DNA of 64,000 nt from Chitinophagaceae bacterium (GCA_023957575.1 JAMLGU010000002.1:62001-126000), one strand, 5' to 3'; counted from the first letter of the stretch, positions 42,316-52,511 are shown. Notes: a model not told the origin generated them from the letters alone. Translations and numbers: made by a program.

Positions 42316-42960
42316 TTCTAATCTCTTATTTTTTTCTTTTTTCCAATCTCAATCCTGATTTTATTTTCTTAGTCTTGTTTGTACTTTCTATATAAGAAAG
42401 GTTGCTTTATTCTTATTTATCTCTATAAAATTTCATTTAGCAAAGGGTTGCCTTCTTTCAAAAATGGCCTCGTTTCCTTTCTTTTCAATCTTTTTCAGTC
42501 ATTCTAAAATATTTTATTCAAATATTTTATTTCACATTATTTCCGCATCCTTGCAAATGTATTTACAATCTTTTTACTATTCTAACATTAATATTTTCTT
42601 TTATTAACATGGTGTTTAAAGATTTTTGGAATAACAATTACCCTATTACTTAAAAAAATCACATCAAATATATTTTCCCTAATCCCAAAATAGTTTCGGT
42701 AATTTTTTTCTTTCCAGTAAAAGAAAAAAATCTTCATTATCAACTCTCCACTCTTCCCTTCCAAATAACTCTTCACTTTTCACTTTCCTCTTTTCACTTT
42801 TTACTTTCCTCTTTTCACTTTTCACTTTTATCATTGAACCCCTCCCTTCGCTTCATTAGCAGGCTGCACATTATTCCTTCTCCGCCTTATATGCCATCCT
42901 CCACTTCGTTTCGGGTTGGCATAAAATTCTTTTTTCTGTAAAAAATCACCTCCTGTCCCT
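42316..42960. other. Gene-free, T/C-rich stretch upstream of hsdM
   Basis: About 645 bases with no supported gene. From 42770 to 42835 there are irregular TTTTCACTTT repeats. A CAAATGTA at 42554-42561 is a minus-strand TACATTTG -7 box, but it would give hsdM a leader of about 230 bases. Likely operon promoter and decayed island DNA. Confidence 0.45.
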
Positions 42961-43649
42961 TCATAGCCCAATACCCAATTCTGAGGCTTCACCCGGACGT
43001 ATAAAACAATAAAACAGCAGTTGTATCCCCAACAAAAGCTCTCCCGGAAGCGAGCTTTCTCTAATCAGTTTAATCTGTACATCATTAAAATAAAGAAGGG
43101 ATTTCGCCATTGGCTTATTAAGCTTCAGTTTTGGTATAGGATTCTTTTCTATAAGTTTAAAATCAACAGCCTTTTCATAGGTTGCTTTCAATAAAGTCAG
43201 ATATTTTTTTATCTTATAAAACTTGCTTTACTTTCACTTAAATGAAAAATATAATCCTGAATGGTGGTCTCATTGATTAAAGCCGGATCTAAATCTCCAA
43301 GAAAATCCGTAAAATTTTGAGTAACCGTTTTATAAGCTCTTGCAGTAGCTTTCCGCCAATTGATATGATTCAATCTCAGTGTTTTTGATAATATATTTTC
43401 TTTGATTTTTTTTGGCGCTCTTTGATTTTCAGCTTTCTTTTTCAGCTTCAGTTGTTCAATTAGCTTATTCGCAAATCGTAGTCTTTCTTCACAAGTTTTA
43501 CCTTTATTTACAAACCCATACTTTACTAAACGTTTTGTTAAAATTCCGTTTCTTATTGGTTCCTCCCACTCTATACGCCACCTTTTAGAGAGATTGTTAT
43601 TATAGGTTCGAATAATAGGAGCATAAAATTCTTTTTCTTGTGTTTCCAT
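42961..43649 (-). pseudogene. Broken tyrosine recombinase (integrase)
   Basis: Phage-type integrase remnant in two frames. The first part (43649 down to 43209) covers the N-terminal arm and SAM-like core-binding domain ('WRIEWEEPIRNGILTKRLVK', 'YGFVNKGKTCEERLRFANKL'). The rest of that domain continues in another frame ('KYLTLLKATYEKAVDFKLIE') after a one-base shift near 43205. The catalytic domain begins ('LLFYCFIRPGEASEL', with the first catalytic Arg) but stops at 42961, so the HxxR and Tyr parts are lost. It lies 79 bp from tRNA-Pro, a typical integration target, and probably inserted the island to its left. Confidence 0.85.
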
Positions 43650-43727
43650 TTTAATGTTTTAAAATGATACACAAGCCTTACTAATTGCTACTTCCTAATA
43701 TCCTGATTTACAAGGGGTTAAAAGAAG

Positions 43728-43802
43728 TCGGGATGACTAGATTCGAACTAGCGACCACACGCCCCCCAGACGTGTACTCTAACCGGGCTGAGCTACATCC
43801 CG
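43728..43802 (-). tRNA. tRNA-Pro (anticodon GGG)
   Basis: On the minus strand the acceptor CGGGATG / CATCCCG, D-arm GCTC...GAGT, anticodon stem CACGT/GCGTG with loop CTGGGGG, and T-arm CTAG-TTCGAAT-CTAG fold well. Loop positions 34-36 read GGG, giving proline. CCA is not encoded. The integrase remnant lies on its 3' side. Confidence 0.93.
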
Positions 43803-43891
43803 AATCCTTTAAATTCAGTGCAAAGTTAAAAAAACTTCAATGAATTTACAAATTTTATACGCCACTTATCGGTAATAAGGTCAGTTTCCAA

Positions 43892-43899
43892 TATATTTG
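43892..43899 (+). promoter_or_regulatory. -7 box upstream of pntA
   Basis: TATATTTG matches TAnnTTTG and ends 24 bases before ATG 43924. The -33 part is not clear. Confidence 0.5.
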
Positions 43900-43923
43900 C
43901 CGCACTTTAAAATTAAATTATCC

Positions 43924-45033
43924 ATGACAATAGGTGTTTTAAAGGAACCTGCTTTTGAGACAAGAGTTTCATTACTTGCTGAAGCAGTTTCCACGCTCAC
44001 TAAAAAAGGGATTACCGTACTGGTTGAGTCGGATGCCGGTGCAAAATCATCTTGTAATAATGCCGATTATGAAGCTGCCGGCGCTCAAATAAAAGCCCGA
44101 AACGAAGTGCTGAAAAATGCAGATATCGTTCTATCCATTCACTCTTTGGATGCTTCGGAATCCGCATTGAATGAAAAGAAAATTTTGATTGGCGTTTACC
44201 AGCCATTGGTTAACAAACCATTGATGGAAGGTTATGCAGGTAATAGTATAACTACATTCTCAATGGATATGCTGCCCAGAACAACCCGTGCACAGGCAAT
44301 GGATGTGTTGAGTTCTCAGGCAAACATAGCAGGATACAAGGCAGTGCTTACAGCAGCAACCTCCTACAGTCGGTATTTCCCGATGTTTATGACAGCAGCA
44401 GGAAGTATTGCGCCTGCAAAAGTTTTGATTCTTGGTGCGGGAGTAGCCGGCCTTCAGGCTATTGCCACTGCAAAACGCCTGGGCGCTGTAGTGGAAGTGT
44501 TTGATACGAGGCCTGCTGTGAAGGAAGAAGTGATGAGCTTAGGTGCAAAATTTGTGGAAGTAGAAGGCGCTGCAGATGCCAGCAAGGCTGGTGGTTATGC
44601 CGTAGAGCAAACTGATGAGTATAAACAAAAACAACAGCAACGGATAGCAGAAAGCGTTGCCAAATCGGATATCATCATCACAACTGCACAAATCCCCGGT
44701 AAAAAAGCGCCCATTCTGGTTACGGAAGAAATGCTGAATACCATGCGCAATGGTTCGGTAATTATAGACCTGGCAGCTGCTACAGGAGGAAATACTCCTG
44801 CAACAAAGAACAACGAAACCGTTAATTATAAAGGCATTACGATCATTGGAAACTCTAACCTTCAGGCAACTATGCCATCGGATGCCAGTAAATTGTATGG
44901 CAAAAACATTCTGAACTTCCTGCAATTAATCATTGACAAAGAAGGCAACCTGAACCTGAACTGGGAAGACGAATTAGTAAAAGGCTCCTGCATAACGCAC
45001 GAAGGCAAAATCGTTCACGAAAGAATGAATTAA
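43924..45033 (+). CDS. pntA: NAD(P) transhydrogenase subunit alpha, part 1
   Basis: 369-residue NAD(H)-binding component (domain I) of the proton-translocating transhydrogenase. Marks: 'KEPAFETRVSLLAEAVSTL' at the start, 'ALSRYFPMFMTAAG'-like region ('SYSRYFPMFMTAAGS'), the Rossmann loop 'ILGAGVAGLQAIATAKRLGA' and 'VFDTRPAVKEEV'. The start at ATG 43924 is chosen because it follows the -7 box; an upstream TTG (43897) lies inside that box. The membrane part is encoded separately by the next gene, a split seen in many bacteria. Confidence 0.94.
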   Translation: MTIGVLKEPAFETRVSLLAEAVSTLTKKGITVLVESDAGAKSSCNNADYEAAGAQIKARNEVLKNADIVLSIHSLDASESALNEKKILIGVYQPLVNKPLMEGYAGNSITTFSMDMLPRTTRAQAMDVLSSQANIAGYKAVLTAATSYSRYFPMFMTAAGSIAPAKVLILGAGVAGLQAIATAKRLGAVVEVFDTRPAVKEEVMSLGAKFVEVEGAADASKAGGYAVEQTDEYKQKQQQRIAESVAKSDIIITTAQIPGKKAPILVTEEMLNTMRNGSVIIDLAAATGGNTPATKNNETVNYKGITIIGNSNLQATMPSDASKLYGKNILNFLQLIIDKEGNLNLNWEDELVKGSCITHEGKIVHERMN

Positions 45034-45079
45034 TTTATATAATAATCAACTTCAGTTTTTACAAATAAAACAATTTATT

Positions 45080-45385
45080 ATGCTTGAATGGATAAGCGCA
45101 AATCAGCAAATAATATATATCGTTATACTCATGATATTTGTGGGTATAGAAGTGATTGGCAGAGTTCCCAGCGTATTACACACGCCCCTTATGAGCGGCG
45201 CCAATGCCATACATGGTGTGGTCATCATCGGCGCCATTATTGTAATGGGCAAAGCCGAGTCTGATAATATTCTGGCGCTGGTACTGGGTTTTTTGGCCGT
45301 GATTGTGGGCACCCTCAATGTGGTGGGCGGCTTTGTGGTTACAGACAGGATGCTGGAAATGTTTAAGAAAAAGAAGAAGAACTAA
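45080..45385 (+). CDS. NAD(P) transhydrogenase subunit alpha, part 2
   Basis: 101-residue membrane component with three helices ('IVILMIFVGIEVIGRVPS', 'GVVIIGAIIVMGKA', 'ILALVLGFLAVIVGTLNVVG'), ending 'TDRMLEMFKKKKK'. It forms part of the proton channel with PntB. It follows pntA by 46 bp and precedes pntB, so all three are one operon. Confidence 0.92.
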   Translation: MLEWISANQQIIYIVILMIFVGIEVIGRVPSVLHTPLMSGANAIHGVVIIGAIIVMGKAESDNILALVLGFLAVIVGTLNVVGGFVVTDRMLEMFKKKKKN

Positions 45386-45561
45386 AAAAACGATACGATT
45401 TACCGGTAAATGAATAGAATTGTAAAATGCTGCATCGTTTGAAACTATTGTACATCGTACCAGGCAATTTACTTGCATTCAATATTTTACCACAAAAATC
45501 AAAACCCGTTTTCAAATATTTGTTTTTGAGAAATTAGAATTTTAATAATAGAATTTTTAAT

Positions 45562-46977
45562 ATGAGTTTACTTACACTTTGTTATATTATCGCATCGGTA
45601 ACATTTATTATCGGCTTAAAAATGTTGAGTAACCCTGCCACTGCAAGAAACGGCAATCTGATAGCTGCCGCAGGTATGACGATGGCTATTTTCGGTACCA
45701 TTTTTTTATACTCTTACTATGAAGAAGGTGTGGACAAGCCTTTGGGCAACTATGTCTGGATTTTTGGGGGCATAATCGTTGGCTCCATTATTGGAACACT
45801 TGCTGCCAAAAGGGTGAAGATGACCGCCATGCCACAGATGGTGAGCATGTTTAACGGTATGGGTGGCGCTTGTGCAGCTTTGATTTCAATGGTTGAATAT
45901 GACCATATCATTCATCATACCAACGGAGAAGGGCAAACAGGCTTACTGATAGTAATTCTTTTAGGGCTGATTATCGGTTCTGTTTCCTTTGCAGGCAGTA
46001 TGATTGCCTGGGGCAAATTAGACGGTAAAATAAAAGACTTTGCTTTTCCCGGACAGCATATCGTAAACATACTGATTTTACTCGCTATCGTTGGATTATC
46101 TGTTTACTTAGCAGTTAATTTCAGCCCTGACCAATCTTATATTTTCTATACCATTCTTGCATTGTCATTAATTTATGGTTTGTTCTTCGTATTCCCGATT
46201 GGTGGCGCCGATATGCCGGTGGTGATTTCGTTGTTAAACTCCTTTACCGGTGTGGCAGCAGCTTGTGGAGGCTTCTTGTACGATAACAAAGTGATGCTTA
46301 CAGGCGGTATCTTAGTGGGCGCGGCAGGTACTTTACTCACTGTGTTGATGTGCCGCGCCATGAACAGGTCTTTAACCAATGTGTTAATTGGTTCCTTTGG
46401 CGGCGGTAAAAAAGGTGTGGCAGGCAGTGGTTCTAAAGATCAAGGCGCCGTTAAAGAAATTACCCTCAGCGATGCAGCAGTAGTGATGAGCTATGCCAAT
46501 AAAGTGATGATTGTGCCGGGTTATGGTCTTGCAGTTGCTCAGGCACAACATGCCTGCCATGAATTAGAAAAATTATTGGACAGCAAAGGCGTGGAAGTAA
46601 AGTATGCCATCCACCCCGTAGCGGGGCGTATGCCCGGCCACATGAACGTGCTACTGGCCGAGGCGGATGTGCCTTATGAAAAACTGCTTGAAATGGAACA
46701 GGCTAATGAAGAGTTTCCTACCACTGACGTAGTACTAATTCTGGGAGCAAATGACGTAGTAAACCCTGCTGCAAAATCAGACCCTGCATCTCCAATATAT
46801 GGCATGCCTATTTTGGATGTAGAGCAAGCCAAAACAGTTATTGTAAACAAACGCAGCATGAAACCCGGATATGCAGGTATTGAAAACGACCTGTTCTTCC
46901 GCCCTAAAACCTCCATGCTGTTTGGCGATGCCAAAAAGGTGTTACAGGATTTGGCTACAGAAATAAAAAGTATTTAA
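45562..46977 (+). CDS. pntB: NAD(P) transhydrogenase subunit beta
   Basis: 471 residues. Eight or nine membrane helices make up the first ~290 residues, followed by the NADP(H)-binding domain III with 'VMIVPGYGLAVAQAQHACHE', 'IHPVAGRMPGHMNVLLAEA' and 'ILGANDVVNPAAK'. The enzyme uses the proton gradient to reduce NADP with NADH, feeding NADPH to biosynthesis. Spacing to the previous gene is 176 bp, and a terminator lies downstream at 47075. Confidence 0.95.
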   Translation: MSLLTLCYIIASVTFIIGLKMLSNPATARNGNLIAAAGMTMAIFGTIFLYSYYEEGVDKPLGNYVWIFGGIIVGSIIGTLAAKRVKMTAMPQMVSMFNGMGGACAALISMVEYDHIIHHTNGEGQTGLLIVILLGLIIGSVSFAGSMIAWGKLDGKIKDFAFPGQHIVNILILLAIVGLSVYLAVNFSPDQSYIFYTILALSLIYGLFFVFPIGGADMPVVISLLNSFTGVAAACGGFLYDNKVMLTGGILVGAAGTLLTVLMCRAMNRSLTNVLIGSFGGGKKGVAGSGSKDQGAVKEITLSDAAVVMSYANKVMIVPGYGLAVAQAQHACHELEKLLDSKGVEVKYAIHPVAGRMPGHMNVLLAEADVPYEKLLEMEQANEEFPTTDVVLILGANDVVNPAAKSDPASPIYGMPILDVEQAKTVIVNKRSMKPGYAGIENDLFFRPKTSMLFGDAKKVLQDLATEIKSI

Positions 46978-47074
46978 ATAAGCAACTGAATATCAATATC
47001 TTGTCATCAAAAAGGGAGTAAATTACAGATTATGCCTTTCTGATGCCGGTATCTAATAAATTTGGGTGAAAACA

Positions 47075-47117
47075 AATCCGGAGACTTTGGGTGATTACAC
47101 TTGGCTCCGGGTTTTTT
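47075..47117 (+). terminator. Terminator after the pnt operon
   Basis: Stem AATCCGGAG / CTCCGGGTT with a ~21-base loop followed by TTTTTT. The rest of 46978-47333 shows no gene. Confidence 0.75.
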
Positions 47118-47333
47118 ATTTTTAATCAATCAAGCCCCAAATTATTCATTATGGCCTTTGTTTTTCAATTGCTTTCAATAAGGGAGATAATAAACTTTAC
47201 AGTAACTGTTGCGAATTAAGCAGTTTCTACGTTATATCTATTAAACGGCTGATTGCAATATGACTCACCTGTATAAAAATATGCAATACGCTTGTTGGAA
47301 TAAAGCCACTTTGATTAACAAAAATTTTTTCTG

Positions 47334-48626
47334 ATGAAAACCAGTTATAAAATAAGAATGAGAATAATTACGCTGCTTTCTATTATGTGGGTAATGCAGG
47401 GCTGCTTAAAAGATATGGTAGATAATACCCTTACTTATACGGTTTATACACCGGTTTATAAAACATTGCAGCAAATAAAGGAAGAGATAAAAACCCTTCC
47501 GCCAAAGGATATTCAATTCCCCAATAGAATCTACTTCAAGGATAACTATGTTTTTGTATCAGAATCATATAAAGGTATTCACATCATCAATAATGCCAAC
47601 CCTGCTTCGCCTCAAAATGTGGGATTTGTGGACATACCCAGCAACAGAGATATGGCAATGAAAAACAATACACTATATGCCGATATGTTTGGAGATTTGC
47701 TGGCCATTGATGTTTCGGACCCCAAAAATGCAAAGCTGAAAAATTCTGTTTCAAATGTTTTTCAGGATTACCCCAATTACCTTCCCGATTCAAAAATAAT
47801 TGTAGATTATAACAAAAAGGACACTGTAATTCACTCCAGGTCTTCTGCTTTGCCTAAAAAAGGAGAAATTTGGTATTATTATGATAATGGTAAATGGCTT
47901 ACCTATAGCAGTAATGATGCCATGAACCAATCTGGCGCCCAAGGCACTGCGAGTCCTTCTACACCCACTTATGGAACAGGTGGCTCCATGTCAAGATTTA
48001 CTGCAACCAAACAAAGGTTGTTTACCGTAGGCAATAATAATATGGCCGTATTCAATATTACCAACGATTTTAACCCCTCTTTTGTCACACGTAAACCATT
48101 GCCTTGGGGAATAGAGACAATTTTTCCTTTTAAAGAGCATTTATATGTCGGTTCTACCACAGGTGTATTTATTTTCTCCATTTCTGACCCCGATCAACCT
48201 AACCAGATCGGCGCTTTTGGTCATGTGCGCCGTTGCGATCCGGTTGTGGCTAATGATAAATACGCTTTTGTTACGCTCAGAGGTGGAGGCGCCTGCGGTG
48301 GAAATACCAACCAATTAGATGTATTGTCATTAGAATCTTTAACCTCCCCCACCCTAATCAAGTCTTATGCGCTTGACAATCCTTTTGGTTTGTCTATAGA
48401 TAATGACCTCCTTTTTGTATGCGATGGCGCTTCGGGCCTTAAAATATTCAATGCTGCTGATGTAAGCAATCTGGTTTTAAAAACTACAATCAGGGATATT
48501 TTCCCCCGCGACGTAATTGCGATGAATGGCGTGGCGATGGTTATAACAGATAAGGGCTTGTATCAATATGATTATAAAGACATTAATAATATTAAATTAT
48601 TGAGTAAGATAGAAATCAGGAAATAA
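47334..48626 (+). CDS. LVIVD-repeat lipoprotein
   Basis: 430 residues. N-terminal lipoprotein signal with lipobox 'MQGC' (Cys near residue 24). The body contains repeated beta-propeller-like blades of the LVIVD type ('YVFVSESYKGIHIINNANPA', 'LYVGSTTGVFIFSISDPDQP', 'LLFVCDGASGLKIFNAADVS'). Such proteins are found on the outer surface of Bacteroidota; function is not known. A second envelope gene follows at 48690, probably in the same transcript. Confidence 0.8.
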   Translation: MKTSYKIRMRIITLLSIMWVMQGCLKDMVDNTLTYTVYTPVYKTLQQIKEEIKTLPPKDIQFPNRIYFKDNYVFVSESYKGIHIINNANPASPQNVGFVDIPSNRDMAMKNNTLYADMFGDLLAIDVSDPKNAKLKNSVSNVFQDYPNYLPDSKIIVDYNKKDTVIHSRSSALPKKGEIWYYYDNGKWLTYSSNDAMNQSGAQGTASPSTPTYGTGGSMSRFTATKQRLFTVGNNNMAVFNITNDFNPSFVTRKPLPWGIETIFPFKEHLYVGSTTGVFIFSISDPDQPNQIGAFGHVRRCDPVVANDKYAFVTLRGGGACGGNTNQLDVLSLESLTSPTLIKSYALDNPFGLSIDNDLLFVCDGASGLKIFNAADVSNLVLKTTIRDIFPRDVIAMNGVAMVITDKGLYQYDYKDINNIKLLSKIEIRK

Positions 48627-48689
48627 TTATTCGCTTCGTTACAATTATTTCCTTACACAGTATCACAATCTTCCATAAAACAACTCTTT

Positions 48690-49271
48690 ATGAAAAATAG
48701 AATAGCGCTGATCATTATTGCCATCCTGACTTTCGTTAAAAGTGTTGATGCTCAAGACTTTAATCCTCAATATTCAGGTCATTTCAATGTCGGAGTATTA
48801 TATGGCAGCAATAAAACCAGGGTTCAAATTGAAACCATTCATGGCATAGAATTTGACAGGTGGTTTGCCGGCATCGGGGCTGCAATAGACGACTATTACC
48901 AGCAATCGATCCCTGCTTTCATTGATGTGAGGGGAGCTATTTTCAAGAGAAAAAAAACACCCTTTGTTTATGCAGAAGCAGGAGCAAACATTTTAAATAA
49001 AGGAACAGAAACCGAGTATAGTAAAACCGAGTATAAATCAGGATTGTTTTGCGAAGGTGGTTTGGGGTACAAAATAGATTTGGCCAACAAAACTACACTG
49101 AACTTTGCCTGCGGATTTTCTTACAAAGATCATGTAGAAAATCTGTATTATAAGGTGTACTACGGACCGGCGCCCTATTATCATCCAATACCCGAGGGAG
49201 AATGGAGCAGGAGAAATCATAATAAATATACACTGCAAAGAATTGTAATGAAGATAGGAATTCAATTTTGA
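48690..49271 (+). CDS. Exported beta-barrel-like protein
   Basis: 193 residues with a signal peptide ('RIALIIIAILTFVKSVDAQD') and alternating hydrophobic strands through to the end, finishing 'LQRIVMKIGIQF' with a terminal Phe, as in many outer-membrane barrels. No specific family recognised. It follows the LVIVD lipoprotein by 63 bp. Confidence 0.65.
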   Translation: MKNRIALIIIAILTFVKSVDAQDFNPQYSGHFNVGVLYGSNKTRVQIETIHGIEFDRWFAGIGAAIDDYYQQSIPAFIDVRGAIFKRKKTPFVYAEAGANILNKGTETEYSKTEYKSGLFCEGGLGYKIDLANKTTLNFACGFSYKDHVENLYYKVYYGPAPYYHPIPEGEWSRRNHNKYTLQRIVMKIGIQF

Positions 49272-49379
49272 TATAGGTATGTTTTTTGGTTCTTAGGAAC
49301 ATTCTTTGCATAAATGAATGTTTTTTTATTATACTGAAAACAATAATTTACGAACTTTACGGTCAATAATATTATAATC

Positions 49380-50171
49380 ATGAAATGGATAATGTTTATT
49401 AATTTTTTCTTATTGACACTATCACCACTTTCGTGCGCAAAACATTCTTTATCAAAAAAAAGATGGCAATTAGTGTGGAATGAAGAGTTTAAAGACAATA
49501 AATTAGATTCCACAAAATGGTCTAAAATTCCTCGGGGCAAAAGTGACTGGGATAAGTATATGAGCAACTTTGACTCCTGTTACGAGCTGCGTAACGGAAA
49601 CCTTATTCTGAAAGGAATCAAAAACAGAAGCCTTGCAAACGACACGGCCACGTACCTGACAGGTGGGGTTTATACAAAAAATAAAGTAAATTTTGGCTAT
49701 GGCAGATTAGAGATAAGAGCCAAATTTCAAGGTGCAAAAGGTGCCTGGCCTGCCTTCTGGATGCTTCCCGAAAAAGGGAAATGGCCGATGGCCGGCGAAA
49801 TTGACATCATGGAGCGATTGAGTTATGATTCGTTTGTATATCAAACCATTCATACAAATTATACCTATTACCTTAAAATAAAAGACAACCCAAAAAACAG
49901 TGATACGATTCGAATTCATTCTGACGACTACAATACTTATGCACTCGAAAAATATCCTGACAGTTTGGTTTTTTATGTAAACGGTATTCACAATTTCACC
50001 TACCCGAGAATTAAAACTGACAAGGAAGGGCAGTTTCCATTTGACCAATCAAATTATTACCTCCTGCTGGATATGCAGTTAGGAGGAAGCTGGGTGGGAG
50101 AAGTAGATCCAAAAGATATTCCTGTGGAGATGGCTATTGATTATGTGCGTTTTTATAAACTGAAAGAATAA
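49380..50171 (+). CDS. Glycoside hydrolase family 16 protein
   Basis: 263 residues. An N-terminal lipoprotein-type signal is present (Cys in 'PLSCAKHS'). The GH16 fold is shown by 'LVWNEEFKDNKLDSTKWSKI' and the catalytic motif ExDxxE in 'MAGEIDIMERLSYD', with the nucleophile Glu in EIDIME. Members cleave beta-1,3- or beta-1,3-1,4-glucans, such as laminarin or lichenin. Also typical are 'WPAFWMLPE' and 'MAIDYVRFYK'. Length is normal. No SusCD pair is next to it. Confidence 0.93.
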   Translation: MKWIMFINFFLLTLSPLSCAKHSLSKKRWQLVWNEEFKDNKLDSTKWSKIPRGKSDWDKYMSNFDSCYELRNGNLILKGIKNRSLANDTATYLTGGVYTKNKVNFGYGRLEIRAKFQGAKGAWPAFWMLPEKGKWPMAGEIDIMERLSYDSFVYQTIHTNYTYYLKIKDNPKNSDTIRIHSDDYNTYALEKYPDSLVFYVNGIHNFTYPRIKTDKEGQFPFDQSNYYLLLDMQLGGSWVGEVDPKDIPVEMAIDYVRFYKLKE

Positions 50172-50204
50172 AAAGCCTGTCAGAGAAATAATTTTTCCCG
50201 ATTC

Positions 50205-51566
50205 ATGCAGATACCAAAGTCACTCATACATTCATTGCAGGATATAACCGGTTTTGACGAAGAGGCATTTATTCATGTTCACGAAAGCGGTGAGCAGGTA
50301 ACTTCAATAAGAATAAATCCCAATAAAGTCAACTACGGTATTTCACTTTTTGAGAATACAAAACAGGTTTCCTGGAGTCGGTTTGGATATTATTTACCCA
50401 ATCGGCCCTCTTTCACTTTCGACCCACTTTTTCATGCAGGATGTTATTATGTGCAGGAGGCGAGCAGTATGTTTCTGGAAGAAGCATTGAAACAAACAGT
50501 AGATTTGCTGAAGCCGGTAAAGATTTTGGATTTATGTGCTGCTCCTGGCGGCAAATCCTCACACTTGCAATCGCTTATTTCAAAAGACAGCTTGCTTGTG
50601 AGTAATGAAGTCATTCGCCAGCGGTCTAATATTCTGAAAGATAATATTATAAAATGGGGCACGAACAATGTGTTGGTTTCCAATAATGACCCAAAAGATT
50701 TTTCAAAACTACACGGCTATTTTGATATATTAGTAATTGATGCCCCGTGCAGCGGCAGTGGTCTTTTCAGACGAGATAAAGAAGCTATCAACGAGTGGAG
50801 CGAAAACAATGTGATGCTATGCTGTAGCCGTCAGCGGCGCATTCTGGCTGATGCACTACCGTCATTAAAAGAAAACGGTATTCTTATTTATTCCACCTGC
50901 TCTTATTCAAAAGAAGAAGATGAGGAGATACTGGATTGGCTGATTACTGAGTTTGAACTTGAGAACCTTCAACTGACACTGAATGAAGAATGGGGAATTA
51001 CTGAAATCAAAACCGAAAAAGAAAATTTTGGCTATCGGTTTTGGCCTTACAAATTAAAAGGAGAAGGATTTTTTCTTTCGGTATTCAAAAAAACAGCCTC
51101 CGAAAAACCTGCTTCTCAAACAAAATCTAAATTAAAATTGGTTTCCAAAAAACAAAAAGAAATATTCGGCAATTGGGTTAATCCGGGCGACAGCGAATTG
51201 GTAATATTTGGCAACACAGTTTATGCATGGCCCAAAAACCTGGTTAATGATTATGATTTTCTCGCACAGCATTTAAAAACCATTTATTCAGGCACGGCTT
51301 TAGGGTCATTTGCACACGACAAGTTTATACCTGACCATAGTTTGGCAATGAGCAATTTATACTCAGAGAAAGTAATCAAAACCGAATTAAGCAAGGAAAA
51401 TGCGATTGCCTATTTACAAAGAAAAGATTTTGAAGCAACGATAGCCTTAAAAGGCATGCAAATTGCAACTTTTAATAACTATCCTCTGGGCTGGATGAAT
51501 GTACTGCAAAATCGCATCAACAATTACTATCCCAAAGAACTCAGAATTTTAAAAGACAAAATCTGA
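50205..51566 (+). CDS. RsmF/NSUN-type rRNA (cytosine-C5)-methyltransferase
   Basis: 453 residues. SAM motif 'LDLCAAPGGKSSHL' near residue 107, the motif IV Cys in 'VIDAPCSGSGLFRRD' and the nucleophile Cys in 'IYSTCSYSKEEDEEIL'. A C-terminal extension (about 305-450) matches the RsmF/YebU type, with 'GTALGSFAHDKFIPDHSLAM'. It methylates cytosine in 16S rRNA; the exact site is inferred from E. coli RsmF and not shown. It starts 34 bp after GH16. Confidence 0.9.
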   Translation: MQIPKSLIHSLQDITGFDEEAFIHVHESGEQVTSIRINPNKVNYGISLFENTKQVSWSRFGYYLPNRPSFTFDPLFHAGCYYVQEASSMFLEEALKQTVDLLKPVKILDLCAAPGGKSSHLQSLISKDSLLVSNEVIRQRSNILKDNIIKWGTNNVLVSNNDPKDFSKLHGYFDILVIDAPCSGSGLFRRDKEAINEWSENNVMLCCSRQRRILADALPSLKENGILIYSTCSYSKEEDEEILDWLITEFELENLQLTLNEEWGITEIKTEKENFGYRFWPYKLKGEGFFLSVFKKTASEKPASQTKSKLKLVSKKQKEIFGNWVNPGDSELVIFGNTVYAWPKNLVNDYDFLAQHLKTIYSGTALGSFAHDKFIPDHSLAMSNLYSEKVIKTELSKENAIAYLQRKDFEATIALKGMQIATFNNYPLGWMNVLQNRINNYYPKELRILKDKI

Positions 51567-51568
51567 GA

Positions 51569-52423
51569 TTACACTTCCTCAAAGGCTTCCACCCCCAAAT
51601 GACTGTAGGCCAGGTCTAAGAAGTTAGGGATTAGGTTATGGTTTGTCAACATAATTTTGCTGGGATCATCTAATTGTTCAATCATACTGAACAGTTTTGC
51701 TTCGCCATGATTTTTAATCACGGTTTCTCTTTTTTCTTCCTGTTGAAAATGCTTGAGCATACCTACCGCATCTGCTTCAGGATGAAACTGAGTGCCAAAA
51801 ATATAATCACTGAACCGGATGCCCATCACAGCTCTTTCGTAAGGCACATGCGGGCGATTCTTTTCGATACAAGTGATATAAGCGCCCATTTTATGCAAAC
51901 GCTCGTGATTGGGCTGTATCAGTTGGTAATCGCGGCTATCCACTACATAAAAAGGATTTTGCAGATTATTAAATACAGGATCATACAGGCCGTCGGGCAT
52001 AATATGAACGGGAAAAACACCAAAAGAGGTTGAACGCCTTTTACATATTAGTCCGGCATTAAAATACCGACAGGCCAGTTGAAAGGAGTGGCAAATTAGA
52101 AAAACGAATTTCTTTTGATTGTTTGATGGGTTTTCATTATAACGAATTACCTCATCAAACCATCTGTTCCATGCAATATCCCAATCTTCAAATCTGGTAT
52201 TCAAAGGACTGCCCGGCCCCCCGCTGGAGATATAAACATCGTAACTCATGTCGGGCAATTCATTTTTCAGCCTGACATCAAAAACGTCATAAACAATTTT
52301 TACATTCTTATCAACCGACCAGCGTTTTACAACCTGATTTATACTCTTCATCCCCTGATTGGGATGACCCTCATTTAAATCTAAAATAGCAAAACGAATT
52401 GCTTCCCTATCTTCTGAAAACAT
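51569..52423 (-). CDS. GMP-synthase-like glutamine amidotransferase
   Basis: 284-residue class I amidotransferase domain protein. The nucleophile Cys is in 'VFLICHSFQLACRYF' and the His-x-Glu pair in 'GTQFHPEAD'. The oxyanion region is 'YISSGGPGSPLN'. It lacks a synthetase domain, so it would act with another protein or as a hydrolase (gamma-glutamyl peptidase-like). It is convergent with the rRNA methyltransferase gene and separated by 2 bp. Confidence 0.8.
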   Translation of the reverse strand: MFSEDREAIRFAILDLNEGHPNQGMKSINQVVKRWSVDKNVKIVYDVFDVRLKNELPDMSYDVYISSGGPGSPLNTRFEDWDIAWNRWFDEVIRYNENPSNNQKKFVFLICHSFQLACRYFNAGLICKRRSTSFGVFPVHIMPDGLYDPVFNNLQNPFYVVDSRDYQLIQPNHERLHKMGAYITCIEKNRPHVPYERAVMGIRFSDYIFGTQFHPEADAVGMLKHFQQEEKRETVIKNHGEAKLFSMIEQLDDPSKIMLTNHNLIPNFLDLAYSHLGVEAFEEV

Positions 52424-52511
52424 CTTGTAAAGTTAAAGAGTTTTATTATATTTTAAAAACTCTTGTAAAATAGTTACTAACAGATGTGAGTTCAAATTGT
52501 TTACAGCAACC

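Noticed and set aside
42770..42835. TTTTCACTTT repeats as iterons of a replication origin
   Set aside because: Spacing and sequence are irregular, with no replication gene nearby; low-complexity sequence is the simpler reading.
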